The notes below the pieces were generated by a model. It was not told the origin of the DNA and ran no database searches. It saw only the letters and a program-made list of their open reading frames with translations. DNA of 64,000 nt from Cyrtodaria siliqua (lineage: Eukaryota; Mollusca; Bivalvia; Adapedonta; Hiatellidae): NCBI GenBank assembly GCA_037043455.1, contig JAWPHD010001211.1:124001-188000 (forward strand). The letters run 5' to 3'. Below, one piece after another: positions 22,114 to 32,871 of the stretch. The position numbers were made by a program, and so were the translations under genes. The stretch's first letter is position 1, and each line of letters begins with the position of its first letter.

Positions 22114-23954
22114 ACGCCGATTTTTGAAATGACAACTATTCTGAATATTTAATAATTCCGTGTCCGTGTTAGACGCAATAGAGTACTGACGTACAATAAA
22201 AACGTGATATGTAGTCGCCTATCTGTTAAAAATACAACGCTGGAACTCAATAGGTTTGTTTATGTAAACAAGAACTAGTGTGTGCGCCTCGATTTTTAAA
22301 ATAATAAAGATGATCGTGTGCTCCTTTCCTGCATAAGTGCGGTTCAGTCTTGCCTTTGGTAGTTATTTTTACTCCCCAATTAATTAACTAGACCTAACAT
22401 CGCGAATATTTGTTTATAGAACAGTAACTATATTCTACAACATTATACTAGTTCACCATTTATTAAAATCAACGGAAATTAATTTCCAACAATGCATTCT
22501 AGCATATTACAGCACTTATATTTGTTGCAGTTTTATTGACGTTGATCGCTGTATCTGAAATACTAAAATATCAATTTCAGACGGATATTAATTCTCTGTT
22601 TTCGTGTCATATTTCTGCTTACGTCTAAATATAACATTTTTATTTCGTAATATAGCTGTTTAATATGATATGAGTTTCCGAAATCTGCCAAAGAACCATT
22701 GTGAATGAGTAAATTAATCAGATTAAGGGAGAGTTTAAGTTGAATGATGCTATATAATCTTCCCACTGGAGGATCGATACATGCAAGAATAGAAACCCCG
22801 GTGTTGTTATTACATATTTACGCTCTACTGAGGATCATGTGAGCGTGTTAAATGTTAAAAGCAAGCTCAGAAGCGCATTCATCGTAATATATTTTGTCAC
22901 GTTGACGAAACAAAGAAGGAGCGACTTGTGTCTGTAAATGTGCTCGCCATCGTTGAGACTTTCAGCAAAGGCGACACCAATATGTATGTGAAGGGCGATC
23001 ATTTGGTGTCCATTTATCAGGAAAACAGAAACTCAGGTAATTATTACAATCATTGAAACAGTTCTAGACAAGGTCATTTCCCAAACACCGAGTTAATGAA
23101 TACATCACTAATCTCAACAGAAACGATGGTCAGGATTCCAACAGAAGGAGACCGACTAATAGAGGAAGGGGACGAGGACGTAGAAAAGATAGCTGAAAAC
23201 AGATTTTTGGAATTTGAATGGGTGCAATACCTGTAAACCTTTGATCTGATCACTACTGCTTGAGAGCAAATCGTGTTGATCATTTAAATCTCCGGGTAGT
23301 AGAAATTCACGTAATTAATGACGATATTTTTTATACTAATACATGTTCATGGTTTGGTAATAACTGAACATATATAAATGATAATGCCAGAAATCGTTCA
23401 GGGGCGGAATATGCTTCTTGATAAAACAAAAAATTATAAGAAAAGTTTAAGTCAAGTATTGATATGGAATTGTGTGGTTGGAGTTATAACACTTACTAGA
23501 TAAAACCTACATGTTTGCATGTGTCTCTCACATGTACAATCAATACAAATGAGCTATCTCACATCACAGTGACGTCATTTATATATGCAACAATACGTCA
23601 TGTTTACGCGCTTTCTAAAGGCCTCGTCAGTATCGCCTCCCTTATCGTCTCCGTCCGTGCGGCGTCCTTGCGATTGTGACGTGTATCCGTGACGTGCGTT
23701 CGTGCCGGGAGTCAGTGCGTTCGTGATGGAATGCATCTACTTCTATATAGATAAAACTATGGACTTCATAATTTAGGACATGATTAAACTAGATCTAGGG
23801 ATATGCACAATATATTTGGAATTATAATTCAACCTCCTGAAGGATGGGCTAGGGGACGAGGGATGGCGGTAGTTTTACATAAAAGTGAATTTACTCCTTA
23901 ATAGAAAAATACTATGTCGATATCTCCCTCTTTAACCAAATTATACACTTTCTG
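22114..23954. other. No gene recognised
   Basis: Mostly AT-rich. A frame near 22905-23040 reads 'CHVDETKKERLVSVNVLAI' and 'SKGDTNMYVKGDHLVSIYQE', which looks protein-like but matches nothing I know. A GC-richer patch at 23610-23730 has several 'gtgacgt' motifs. Confidence 0.4.
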
Positions 23955-24125
23955 GGCATAAACAGACGGATAAAACCATCCAACCAGCATTGGCGCCGAG
24001 GTTCCTCCCAACACCTGGGGACAAAACCCCAGTTATACACTAATTGGACATGAAAGACGGCTTGAACCATCTAACCAGCATCGGCACCGAGGTCCGTCCC
24101 CATCCCTGGGGAAATCACCCATGGG
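23955..24125 (+). repeat. Two-unit tandem repeat with PBS-like motif
   Basis: Units at about 23967 and 24055 share 'gacgg.t.(a/g)aaccatc.aaccagcat', then 'ggc(g/a)ccgaggt' and 'cctgggga'. The first unit contains 'attggcgccgagg', which resembles the primer-binding site after an LTR. No LTR pair could be confirmed. Confidence 0.55.
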
Positions 24126-24328
24126 TCATAACTTAATAATTGCTCACATCTCTCTTTAATGTTGTTGTAAAAGTCGGCACGGTTCAGTGTATCAATAATA
24201 CATTTAACGTCTCTCGTCGCGAGGTGAATTCAAAACGAAAATTAAATACCCTTGTTTTCCACCGCGCATCACGCATCATCACGCCATTTCCTTCAGTGTT
24301 ACTCTCAAGGCGCTTGTCTTTTCTAACA

Positions 24329-24812
24329 CTGGAGAATGCAGTTAATGCACAGACGTTTTCCAAATTAGAGTATAAATTACCGAAATCTTTTGAATGTTAT
24401 GACATAATATAATGTTCTTGAGGATTTATAATGAGCCCGAGTTCGTTTACACTCATTTAAAGTCGAAACTCTGAAGTGGAAGCCCAAAATAGTGCAACGA
24501 AGGAAACCATTAATATTTAACAAAACAAATGTAAACATGGAATAATAGCAGAAAAAAAAGCAGAACTATAAAACACGGAATCTCTACGAATGAGTGTATC
24601 GATCATACATATTACGTCTCACATTATTTGAGACACATCATTTGGGATTGCCATTCTTTTACGTGTCATTATTAACACTGGAGAATGTCAATTAATGCAC
24701 TGAAGTTTTACGAACTGGGTAAATAATTACTGAACTATTGTTAATGTTATGATATAATACAATTGTCCTGGAGGATTAATAAACATCCCGAGTTCATTTA
24801 CAAGTATTGGAA
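24329..24812 (+). repeat. Direct duplication, period about 347 bases
   Basis: The block 'taacactggagaatg', then 'ttaatgcac', 'atgttatga.ataata', 'gaggatt.ataa' and 'cccgagttc.tttac' occurs at 24329-24465 and again at 24676-24812, with moderate divergence. No coding meaning seen. Confidence 0.7.
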
Positions 24813-25449
24813 AACATGGCATACAATGTTGGTGATAGATACAAACTAACAAGTGGATAGCTTCTACCTGTACGACTTTTGACAAATCTGAAAAAGATGT
24901 AAACGCTGTACACGTGTAAATAAAATAAAATATTACTTACTTTTATTTCTAACTATTCCATGTATTGCTAAGTATTTAATGAATGTACATGTAATGAACA
25001 CGATTTCATACAAAAATGTTTTCATTTTCTCTCCTCTTTACCTTTATTTATGTATTTATCGTGATGAGCTTTCCGTAAGCAAGCAAGACCTTGTTTTTTT
25101 CTTCGAATTATCATACCCTTATGGGATTCAAACACAAAGAAAAATTAACCTAATAATGTAAGGGAATTATTTCAATATTGATAAATCCGGAAAGGTTACA
25201 TGTAGGACAAGCAGCATAAGTCGCCATGTAAGAGTTATACAATACTAAACTTCGGTACATTAACAGGGTCATTTGCATCATAATGACCCGTCAGTATGTA
25301 CCTCCAAACACAAAACAAGAGTCCTGCTTGCCGTTTGTACCGTATGCGATCCCATAGCCATGCTGAGATGGCCGTTTCAAAGCATAGGTTGAAATGAAGA
25401 TCAGCTTATTGGAAACATTTTACCTTCTGTTTGACTGGAACTATCAGGA
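24813..25449. other. No gene recognised
   Basis: AT-rich; nothing supported. Confidence 0.4.
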
Positions 25450-25742
25450 TCATGGCAGGGATTTCTTTATTTACACTGTCCTGTTTTAATGGGATGACAG
25501 TAGGGTAAGTGTGAGGTTTGGTGCACCCTAGAACCGGTTTAAATCCCCAGTGGCCTTTGTTGCGACTGACCGTTCCATGGCGGTAGCCCTATTGTCAACC
25601 CTTTTTTGTTTGTGATGTCGTTTGCATTTTTTATTACTTTTGTCTTCTCGTTTGTCTGTTTGCGTGTTTATTTTTGTGTTTTGTTGTTGACTGTCGTCCT
25701 TGAATGCTGCTTTCCCTGTCCGATATTTGTATCTTTCTTCTT
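25450..25742 (+). mobile_element. Element R tail copy
   Basis: 5'-truncated tail: 'catggcagggatttctttat', 'ttaatgggatgacagtaggg', 'ccctagaaccggtttaaatc', 'gttccatggcggtagcccta', and the end 'ctgtccgatatttgtatctt'. It belongs to the same young subfamily as 2389-3372 and 63113-64000. Confidence 0.9.
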
Positions 25743-26014
25743 AGTCTATTTCAGAGTTAAACCAACTTTTATTTTATTTTTCATAAATGTATGCAAATGT
25801 ACGTCTTTGAACTGGATGAATGTTTTAAATGGAACCATTGCAGATGATTACTAAAACCAGAAGCATATAAGCATTTTAACTACCTTCAATGCAAAAACAA
25901 TACATTTCACGGATATATACACGTCCTTTCTACTTTCTGCAAGCGGATATTTATGACTTGTTTGACACCTTGTTATGGATTGTTTACACAATTTTAAAAT
26001 TGCAGTCGCTGACG

Positions 26015-26072
26015 TTGGTGATCGAGATTTAGTGACGTGAATTACAAACTTCGTAAGATCCTTGGTGTTTTG
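26015..26072 (+). mobile_element. Element R RT fragment, very short
   Basis: 'gtgacgtgaattacaaactt' followed by 'cgtaagatccttgg' corresponds to the conserved RT C-terminal segment 'GDVIYKLRKILG'. Nothing else of the element is present. Confidence 0.6.
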
Positions 26073-26249
26073 ACTATAAATAATGTTTCAATGATCAATT
26101 ATATAAAAACACACTCTGAATATGTATGAATAATTACGATTTACACACGGTAATAATAAGATGAATGATTACCAAATGTACATATTTTTAAGTTCATGCT
26201 GTACAACATTATTGATGTGAAAAAAAAAAAAGAATGTATGTACAACTCA

Positions 26250-26335
26250 GTGTGTCAGGTCCCTGCCAAGACTTGAACCTGGATCTCTTTTCTCGAAAGA
26301 AAAGCTTGTTTTCTTACACTACAGAGATCACCCAG
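26250..26335 (-). pseudogene. tRNA-like sequence, minus strand (likely SINE head)
   Basis: On the minus strand a T arm 'ccagg-ttcaagt-cttgg' (5 pairs, one of them G-T; 7-base loop) follows a strong stem 'cttttc...gaaaag' in the anticodon-arm position. 'ctgtagtgtaag', like the A box of Val/Glu tRNAs, lies upstream. The acceptor side reads 'cagggacc'. The D arm and acceptor stem do not pair well. I infer a tRNA-derived repeat. Confidence 0.35.
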
Positions 26336-26589
26336 ACATCACAAAAAGAGTGTACAAAACTAGGCAAAATTAATAGACATGTAGATTAAAAAAGTGTCAA
26401 ATTAAAACTAAAACTATCACTGAAGGTTATTAATACCCATGCAAACGCATGCCACACGACTAAATGTATATGCGCAGTTCCACTTCATGCTGATGCTTCT
26501 CACAAAGTTTGTGGAAAATCCGTAGAGGAGATAGCATACAAAATAATTTTTCTGAGAGAAATATTCAAGGGTCTAGAACGCACATCAAC

Positions 26590-27535
26590 AAGAGGTCAAT
26601 GACCAGGAAGCTCTACTGATAGGTTTTTGATAGCTAGATCAACATTCCTGAGAAGTTTCATGACAATCTGTCAAGTAGTTTCAGAAGAGTAGTCGCTACA
26701 ATTTTTTACTATATAAATAACTAAACAAAGATGGCCGCGGCAGCCATGTTTAATGTCAAATCAAAAAATTTCAACAGGGACCAACATCATGTCATGCTGA
26801 CAGACGGATTTTTTAAAACTATTTTTAGGTGTGGTACCCATAATGAAATTCCAGCTGACCTAACATTTTCTAGGATCAACTAGATATCAAGAGCAACATT
26901 CCTGTGAAGTTTCATGAAACTCCGTCAAGTAGTTTCAGAGGAGTAGTCGTTACAAGTTTTTTCTATATAACTCTATGTAAACAAAGATTGCCTCTGGCAG
27001 CCATGTTTAACGTTGAATCACTGACAAACCCCATGTCATGCTGATCATTTTAGAAGAAGTCCCATATCAATATCATTTATAATTTTCAGGAAGTAATCGC
27101 TATAAACTTGTTTTTTATCTATCTTTGGCCTTGGCGGCCATCTTGAACATCCCTGTGATGTTTCATGAACATGTGTCAAGTAGTTTCAGAGGAGTAGTCG
27201 CTACAAGTTTTAACTATATAACTCTATGTAAACAAAGATGGTCGCTGGCAGCCATGTTTAACGTCAAATCAAAAAAAAAATAGACAAGGAACAGCATCAT
27301 GTCATGAAGATTTTTTTAAAAAAGTCCCATAACAATATCACTTATAGTTTTCTAGAAGTAGACGCAACAAACTTTTTTTTTTAATTATTTTTAGCTTTGG
27401 CGCCAATCTAGGATTTCGCATCAAAGTGAGTTTGTGCCAGGATCAGCTAGACATCATGGACAACATTCCTGTAGTTTCATGAAAATCCATGTATTCGTTT
27501 CAGAGTAGTCGTTTCAGAGTAGGCTGATCTTTCAT
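26590..27535 (+). repeat. Tandem array of about 250-base units (four units)
   Basis: The block 'aacattcctg.gaagtttcat' followed by 'gtcaagtagtttcagaggag' and 'tagtcg.tacaa' starts near 26643, 26893, 27147 and, more degenerate, 27460. Each of the first three also carries 'aaacaaagat' with 'gcagccatgtttaa' or a close variant. The spacing is about 250, 254 and 315 bases. No coding function seen. Confidence 0.85.
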
Positions 27536-27900
27536 CAGTATAGCTAATAAATGGCCATGGGAGGCTCTTGGGTTTCTTTTTTGTCATTTCAAGGCAATAA
27601 TTCCTGACTGAAATGATTATTTCTAATGAGGCAAAAAAACATAGCCTGTAAAATGCCATGCTCGATGACAGTGTTACGAACTGTAAAGAGTATTAAAGGC
27701 AGAATTAAGAGATGAATGGTTTATATTTGCCTAATTTGCAAGCTAAACCCCTCAAATTCGTAATCGTGACAGTATGGGTTATGTACGCAAAATTTAGTGG
27801 GGGTGGGGAATGAAGAAACTGCTCACAAACATTCGTCAGAAGGTACCACGATACTGTGAATCAGAAAATACCACTACACTGAAATAGTAGCCTGGTAAAT
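27536..27900. other. No gene recognised
   Basis: Nothing supported between two repeat arrays. Confidence 0.4.
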
Positions 27901-27904
27901 ATCT

Positions 27905-28690
27905 GTTTTTACTACTGCTGTCTCTCAAAACGTCACGCAGGATACACAACAAGGCAGAATACCCTAACACTGGAAATACAAACTGCAAAAACCATGTAAA
28001 GAAGAGCACAAGACATAAATGAAGAAAATATAATGTGGCAACGATATGATTTGTTACATGTAAATCCGAAAACTTATAAATGCTGGAATATTATGAAACA
28101 CAAACACTGTTAAATAGCGCATAGCACCAAAGGCATGCCTGTTGCAACAGTATGTCTTTTCAACCATTGATCAAAGAAATGTCCTTATAAGGTTTCAGAC
28201 TGTGAGTTTATACGTGTGGATGCAATATGAACCTCGAAATGTGTTCATAGGACATGGATGCCCCAACTGGCTACAATCAGCGAGGAGGAGCATTGACGTG
28301 GAATCAATATCAGGCCGTTCTTACCTTATATAACAGAGGCCTGTAAACGGCCTCTTCCCAAGGTTTGACTGTTTTTTCCCAATTTTAATACCAAAGTGTG
28401 AAATACTAACCTGACACATCTCTTTCATTCGTTGCTGCCGTCCGTCAACATCTGTCGCAGGACACACTTTCGTTCACTACTACTGTCTCTCAACACCTGA
28501 TGCAGGATAAACAACAAGGCAGAATACCTTAACACTGGAAAGAAAAACCGCAACACCATGTAAAGAATAGCACAATTAAGACATAAAGCAAGGAAATAAA
28601 ATAGTGCACAGTACCAAATGCTTGCCTGATGCCAAAGTATCTGGCCTATAAACCACTGAACACAAAATGCCATGTTAGATTAATATTTTG
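27905..28690 (+). repeat. Direct repeat pair, plus partial third unit
   Basis: 'actgctgtctctcaaaacg' (27914) and 'actactgtctctcaacacc' (28479) start blocks that share 'gcaggata.acaacaaggcag', 'aacactggaaa' and 'accatgtaaagaa.agcac'. They also share a later '.tatgtcttttcaaccattga' versus 'tatctggcctataaaccactga' stretch. A further fragment 'caaaataccgcaacactgga' at 28940-28965 belongs to the same family. Confidence 0.75.
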
Positions 28691-29084
28691 ACAGCAACCT
28701 CAAAGGGAGATGAGATGGAAGATACTTCGACCATGGAGCAATGCATGCGTAAAACCGTCAATGTCAATGGCCTTATAAAGTCATGAAGACCTTTATCTAC
28801 AAACACAAATGCAACACAGTTCAATTTCAGACACCCACCAAACCGCCAACGTAATATTAACCTCGCAAATACCTTCCTTAACTGCTAAACAATCTAGCCA
28901 AACTTCGAGAAAACAAGCAACCTGCAACGCTGCAGCAAAGCAAAATACCGCAACACTGGAATAGAAAGCATCCAAACTGTCAAGATATTATAACAGTAAG
29001 CTGTTAGTATACATTAAACATCAAGTTGTTTATTTCGTCAGTCTACACCTTCTATAAAAACAAGAGGGTCGGTGGACGCTCTAC
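28691..29084. other. No gene recognised
   Basis: Contains only the partial repeat fragment at 28910-28975. Confidence 0.4.
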
Positions 29085-29500
29085 TGGCTAAAGATAAAGT
29101 TTACCTGGAAGGGGCCATAATTCTTTCACAAAATCATCAACCAAAACATGGCTATGATATATGCAACTACGCTTGGTACAGATCAGTCCTGCCAAGTTTC
29201 GTGAAATTGCAGCCAGAGGTTCAGGAGAACTAGTCTGTACAATTGCAAAGTTAGTGTATTAAAACCTTTAATGGGTCATAACTGGAACACGACAATGAAA
29301 TGTTCAACTAGGCTTGGTACTGCCAAGATTCGTTAAAATCCGACCATTGGATCAGGAAGGTTAATTGGAACAAAGTTTGTGCATTAAAACCTTAAAAGGG
29401 CAAAAAATTATTCAACCAGGACACGGCAATGACAGGTGCAACTAGGCTTGGTACTGATCATCCCCGTCAAGATTCTTTGAAATCAGGCAAGGTATTCATA
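29085..29500 (+). repeat. Tandem array of about 135-base units (three units)
   Basis: 'caactacgcttggtac' (29163), 'caactaggcttggtac' (29303) and 'caactaggcttggtac' (29437) mark three units. The units share 'cc(g)tcaagattc.ttgaaat' and 'gcattaaaacctt.a.agggc' blocks. Such units are common in bivalve intergenic DNA as far as I know. Confidence 0.8.
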
Positions 29501-29934
29501 AGAGACTAATACACACACCGTTCTCGGTTAGAGACTATTATCCCAAAAAAACTACAACAAAACACTAGAAAAACGCTCTTACATAATCAACAAATAATTA
29601 ATCGTCAACTGAATGTCACATTTATGACATTTTTAATTTCATTGACATGAATAAAGATATAATAAACATAATTAAGATTACACAGCAGTGCGCATACGAC
29701 CTGACCGTGTGTAAACATTTGAATGATATCACTGCGCAAAACACTTTATATGGTGCCGTTCTGGCAATGCATAATATGTACATTTAAACCAATGTATTTT
29801 TTAGAATGTTTTTCGGAATAAGAAAGATTATTGGTTCATTCAATAATCACATTTATTTTTGTAACAAATTTAATTTTGTACTGTCGGTACTTTGATCCTA
29901 ATTGTGATCATTCGCTGCGCAGTGGATCAGTTAC
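29501..29934. other. No gene; upstream of Ngaro-like element
   Basis: AT-rich. The left end of the Ngaro-like element may lie in here; I could not find its terminal repeat. Confidence 0.4.
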
Positions 29935-30015
29935 GCGCAGATAATTCTACTTCCGGTTCCCTTTATTTCCGGTTTACACAGAATAACAGGTTTTTTTCTG
30001 GTCATTCTGTTAAAA

Positions 30016-30330
30016 ATGTCATCAAATCTCAGACAATTTAAGGCCATCGGCGAACTGACAGTAATGTCAGGTAGAGGAAAGGCCCGGAGAGATGCTTTGG
30101 CAGTTAGGAGGATGGCGAAGAGCGCAACATCTGGTAAAAGGGAGACCGGGAAGGCGGGCCAGGCGAGCGCCAAACGACCACGGCGGGTCGAAATAGATTC
30201 TGAAATGTTAGTTCGAATTCCAAAGATAAAATTTTGGAAATCAGAGAAAAAATCAGGGCTATGTAGTTTGCAAAGAAGACTACTTTACGTGAGATGCAAT
30301 CTCTTATTGGGGTCTAAATTTTGCCTTTAG
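30016..30330 (+). pseudogene. Gag-like basic N-terminus fused to RT remnant
   Basis: The 104-codon frame starts 'MSSNLRQFKAIGELTVMSGR' and is rich in Arg and Lys up to 'KRPRR'. It then switches at about 30180 to 'VEIDSEMLVRIPK', the strand following the RT palm in DIRS-type elements. From about 30225 the RT reading leaves this frame: 'EIREKIRAM' and 'KTTLREMQSLIG' are in another frame. I infer that a deletion joined gag to the RT thumb and that further indels followed. Confidence 0.6.
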
Positions 30331-30975
30331 AGCCATAGTTCCTGGTAGGCCTTTCATTAGACGGTTAATTAATCAAACGAAGGGTTGAAAAAGCCATTTC
30401 ATCGACTACATGTTACTAGAGGTATGAAAGAAGACTTACAAATGTGGAATGAATTTTTTCATAGTTTTAATGGAATTTCGGTTTTTCACCAGAGATTTTG
30501 GGTTAGAAATGATGATGTTCAGTTGTTCAAAGATGCATCCGGTTGCGCGTTTGGCGCCTTTTTAGAAGGTGGATGGATGTATGGCAGTTGGCCAGTTAAA
30601 TGGCATGAGCAAAAGTTAACTCAGGATATTACTGTGTTGGAAATGTTTCCAATTTTAGTTTGTGTGGTAGTTTGGGGAAATTTTCTCAGAAATAAGAAAA
30701 TTTTATTTCGTTCAGACAATCAGGCGGTGGTACACATCCTTAATAGTATGACATCAAAGTCAGAAGATGTTATGATAATTGTTCGGGCTTTGACTTTGGA
30801 ATGTTTAAAATTTAACGTTGCAATTAAAGCCAAACATATTTCTGGGAAGAAAAACAAGTTAACGGATGCTCCTTCACGCTTGCAGGTACAGACATTTCGT
30901 CGGCTAGCTCCATGCGCAGAGCAAGAACCTTATCCTGTGCCGATCCATCTATATGACATATTCAATCCGGTGTGA
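30331..30975 (+). pseudogene. DIRS-type RT thumb and RNase H
   Basis: Thumb sequence 'FRAIVPGRPFIRRLINQTKG' (about 30326-30386) is followed by a one-base frame change. The frame then stays open to 30975 and holds RNase H. Its four acidic residues are all present: 'KDASG' (Asp50 of the 196-codon frame), 'TVLEMFPI' (Glu86), 'SDNQAVV' (Asp111) and 'TDAPSRL' (Asp161). The stop overlaps the start of the recombinase frame by four bases. The RNase H part looks recently functional; the RT part is not. Confidence 0.8.
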
Positions 30976-31856
30976 AGGCGATGGTAGCCTCTAGCATTTC
31001 TGCTAATACTAAAGCAGTGTATAAAGGGGCTATCAAGAAGTTCAAAGAATTTTGGGCATGCTATGCTCTTGAAGATAAATGGCCGGTTCAAGTTGACCAT
31101 GTTACTTGGTTTATTTCATTTTGTTTACAGAAAGGTTTTTCACCGGCATCTGTATCTACTTACATTTCTGCTCTATGTTTTTTACATAAGCTACATGAAT
31201 ATGCGGATCCAACTGATTGTTTTATTGTCAGGAAAATGCTGGAGGGTTTTAGGCGCTTGAAAGGGAAAAAGGATGCTAGGGCTCCCCTTAAGCAGGGAAT
31301 TTTACTTCAGATTATCGGGGCTCTACACATAGTGTGCTTTGATAGTTTTGAGGCGGCTCTGTTCAAAGCTGCATTTTGCCTTGCATATTTGGGGCTGTTT
31401 AGAGTGGGGGAGCTGGTATTTACGGATCAAAAACAAGACGGTTATCCTCTAAGGATTGATGATGTTCTATTTAGTAAAAAGAGATCCTTTGTTAGGTTAC
31501 GGCTTCGGAAATCCAAGAACAATCAGAGTGGGAGTCCTACTTTCCTCCAATTGGGTGCCAAACCGAGTATTACAATATGCCCGGTACATACATTGTTTAA
31601 GTATATTTCCATAAGGCCAAAGGCAAAGGGAATGTTATTTAGACATGCTTATTCTCGCCCACTTACCAGAAGTCAATTTAGTGGTGTTTTGCAAAAGGTA
31701 TTGAACTATCTCGGTTTGTCGAATGCACATTTTAAGAGTCATAGCTTCAGGATAAAAAGGGCAACGGATTTGGCTATGGATGGGGTTTACAATGCTTTAA
31801 TTCAGAACATGGGCAGGTGGCAAAGTACTGCATATAAAAAATATATTCGTTGTTAG
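30972..31856 (+). CDS. Tyrosine recombinase (integrase) of Ngaro/DIRS-type element
   Basis: The 294-codon frame has no internal stop. The likely start is the ATG at 30981 (MVASSIS). An N-terminal core-binding region covers roughly residues 5-95. The catalytic domain shows box I Arg144 (LGLFRVGEL), box II 'HSFR' (His257, Arg260), Trp283 in 'MGRWQS' and nucleophile Tyr291 in 'YKKYIR'. The two residues after 'HSFRI' are KR where relatives usually have small residues. The protein would integrate circular cDNA of the element. It ends just after the catalytic motif. A candidate intron (31852-31921) could replace its last codon and stop with the downstream hydrolase. Confidence 0.88.
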   Translation: MKAMVASSISANTKAVYKGAIKKFKEFWACYALEDKWPVQVDHVTWFISFCLQKGFSPASVSTYISALCFLHKLHEYADPTDCFIVRKMLEGFRRLKGKKDARAPLKQGILLQIIGALHIVCFDSFEAALFKAAFCLAYLGLFRVGELVFTDQKQDGYPLRIDDVLFSKKRSFVRLRLRKSKNNQSGSPTFLQLGAKPSITICPVHTLFKYISIRPKAKGMLFRHAYSRPLTRSQFSGVLQKVLNYLGLSNAHFKSHSFRIKRATDLAMDGVYNALIQNMGRWQSTAYKKYIRC

Positions 31857-31921
31857 TTGTAACGATATGATTGTGTCAATTTGGTTATAAATGTGCAGTA
31901 ATGGATATATTTTATTTACAG
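31852..31921 (+). other. Candidate 70-base intron joining recombinase to hydrolase
   Basis: The donor 'gttagt' begins at 31852, one base into the last recombinase codon. The acceptor 'ttttatttacag' ends at 31921. Removing the segment deletes the TAG and all following stops. It joins '...KKYIR' in frame to 'YVYLVGDSL' of the hydrolase (phase 1). Coordinates, phase and frame were checked by hand. Splicing itself is inference. Confidence 0.5.
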
Positions 31922-32535
31922 ATGTTTATCTGGTAGGCGACTCATTGATTTATTGGGCCGAACAAAGGGCTTTGTTCAGGCAGAAGCCACATTTGACCTT
32001 GGAAAAAATGGGTGTTAAATTGATTTGGCGGGGATCACGCGGTCTAACTTGGGAAGACAAACCGAATAAGCTCACTTTGCGCCAGGAGCTTCAGTGGATT
32101 AGTCTGCAGAGAAGGTCTCCTGCACTGATTGTGTAACATTGCGGAGGCAATGATGTAGTGCGTGTACCAGCACAAAAAATGCTGCGCATGGTAAAGCGAG
32201 CTTTTGTTTTTTTATTTAGAACCTTTCCAAAGACTAAAGTTGCGTGGTCTGACATTCTGCCACGGTTAAACTGGCAATTTTCATGGCCCGACTCATCGTC
32301 TAAAGCGCTGGACGACAAAAGAGTTCGTTTTAATAGGATGGGTCATCAAGCAGCACTGTTGTCATCTAAGGGAAGGGTCATTAAGCATGAAGTCACACTA
32401 GATGAACCTGGGTTTTTTCGCCGTGGTGGCTGCCATGTGGATGATGTGTCGGATGTGGGTTGTGACATATTCTTAAACTCTTTGCAAGGTGCTATTGAAT
32501 CCTTCTTAACATCCGACAGCTTAAAGTTCCATTAA
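31891..32535 (+). pseudogene. SGNH/GDSL hydrolase of Ngaro-type element, one in-frame stop
   Basis: Block I is 'VYLVGDSLIYWAEQRAL' (nucleophile Ser). 'RGSRGLTWE' fits the block II glycine region. Block III is 'HCGGNDVV'. A single TAA at 32134-32136 separates 'SPALIV' from 'HCGGNDVV' without changing frame. Block V, normally an Asp-x-x-His such as DGVH in relatives, reads 'RRGGCH' and so keeps His but lacks Asp. It is followed by 'DVGCDIFLNSLQGAI'. The frame ends at 32535. Ngaro elements are known to carry such a hydrolase, whose role is unclear. This copy is probably inactive. Confidence 0.75.
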
Positions 32536-32871
32536 GAGGTCCGCCTAGAATTGGGGGTCAACAGCCTGTTTTTCATCGGCATTCCAACAGTCTGTTTTCG
32601 TTGCGGAATTCTGGCGGTCGACCGTCCCATTATTTTAGTGTCGCAGCGAATATCTATGGTGGCAATACGGTAGATTTTACTTGCAGTTAGATCTGGTTTA
32701 CTAATGTCACTTTGTAGATATGTTGCGGCAAATAAAATTTCGATCTATTTGGCTAGTTCCCAAGTTTCTTGGCAACTTGTGTTTCCTATTGAGCAAATTT
32801 TATATTATGCGAATTCTATTATATGAATTCCTTCAAAAAAGCAGTGTATTGTATTGCCGCAGTTTTAGGTG
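32536..32871. other. 3' non-coding region of Ngaro-like element
   Basis: Contains a local repeat 'caacagcctgtttttcatcg' versus 'caacagtctgttttcgttgc' (32567-32605). It also has the left arm 'attgtattgcc' (32848-32858) of an 11-base inverted pair that brackets the minisatellite. Confidence 0.55.

Noticed and set aside
32091..32318. 75-codon minus-strand frame
   Set aside because: Antisense of the SGNH hydrolase region; no domain.
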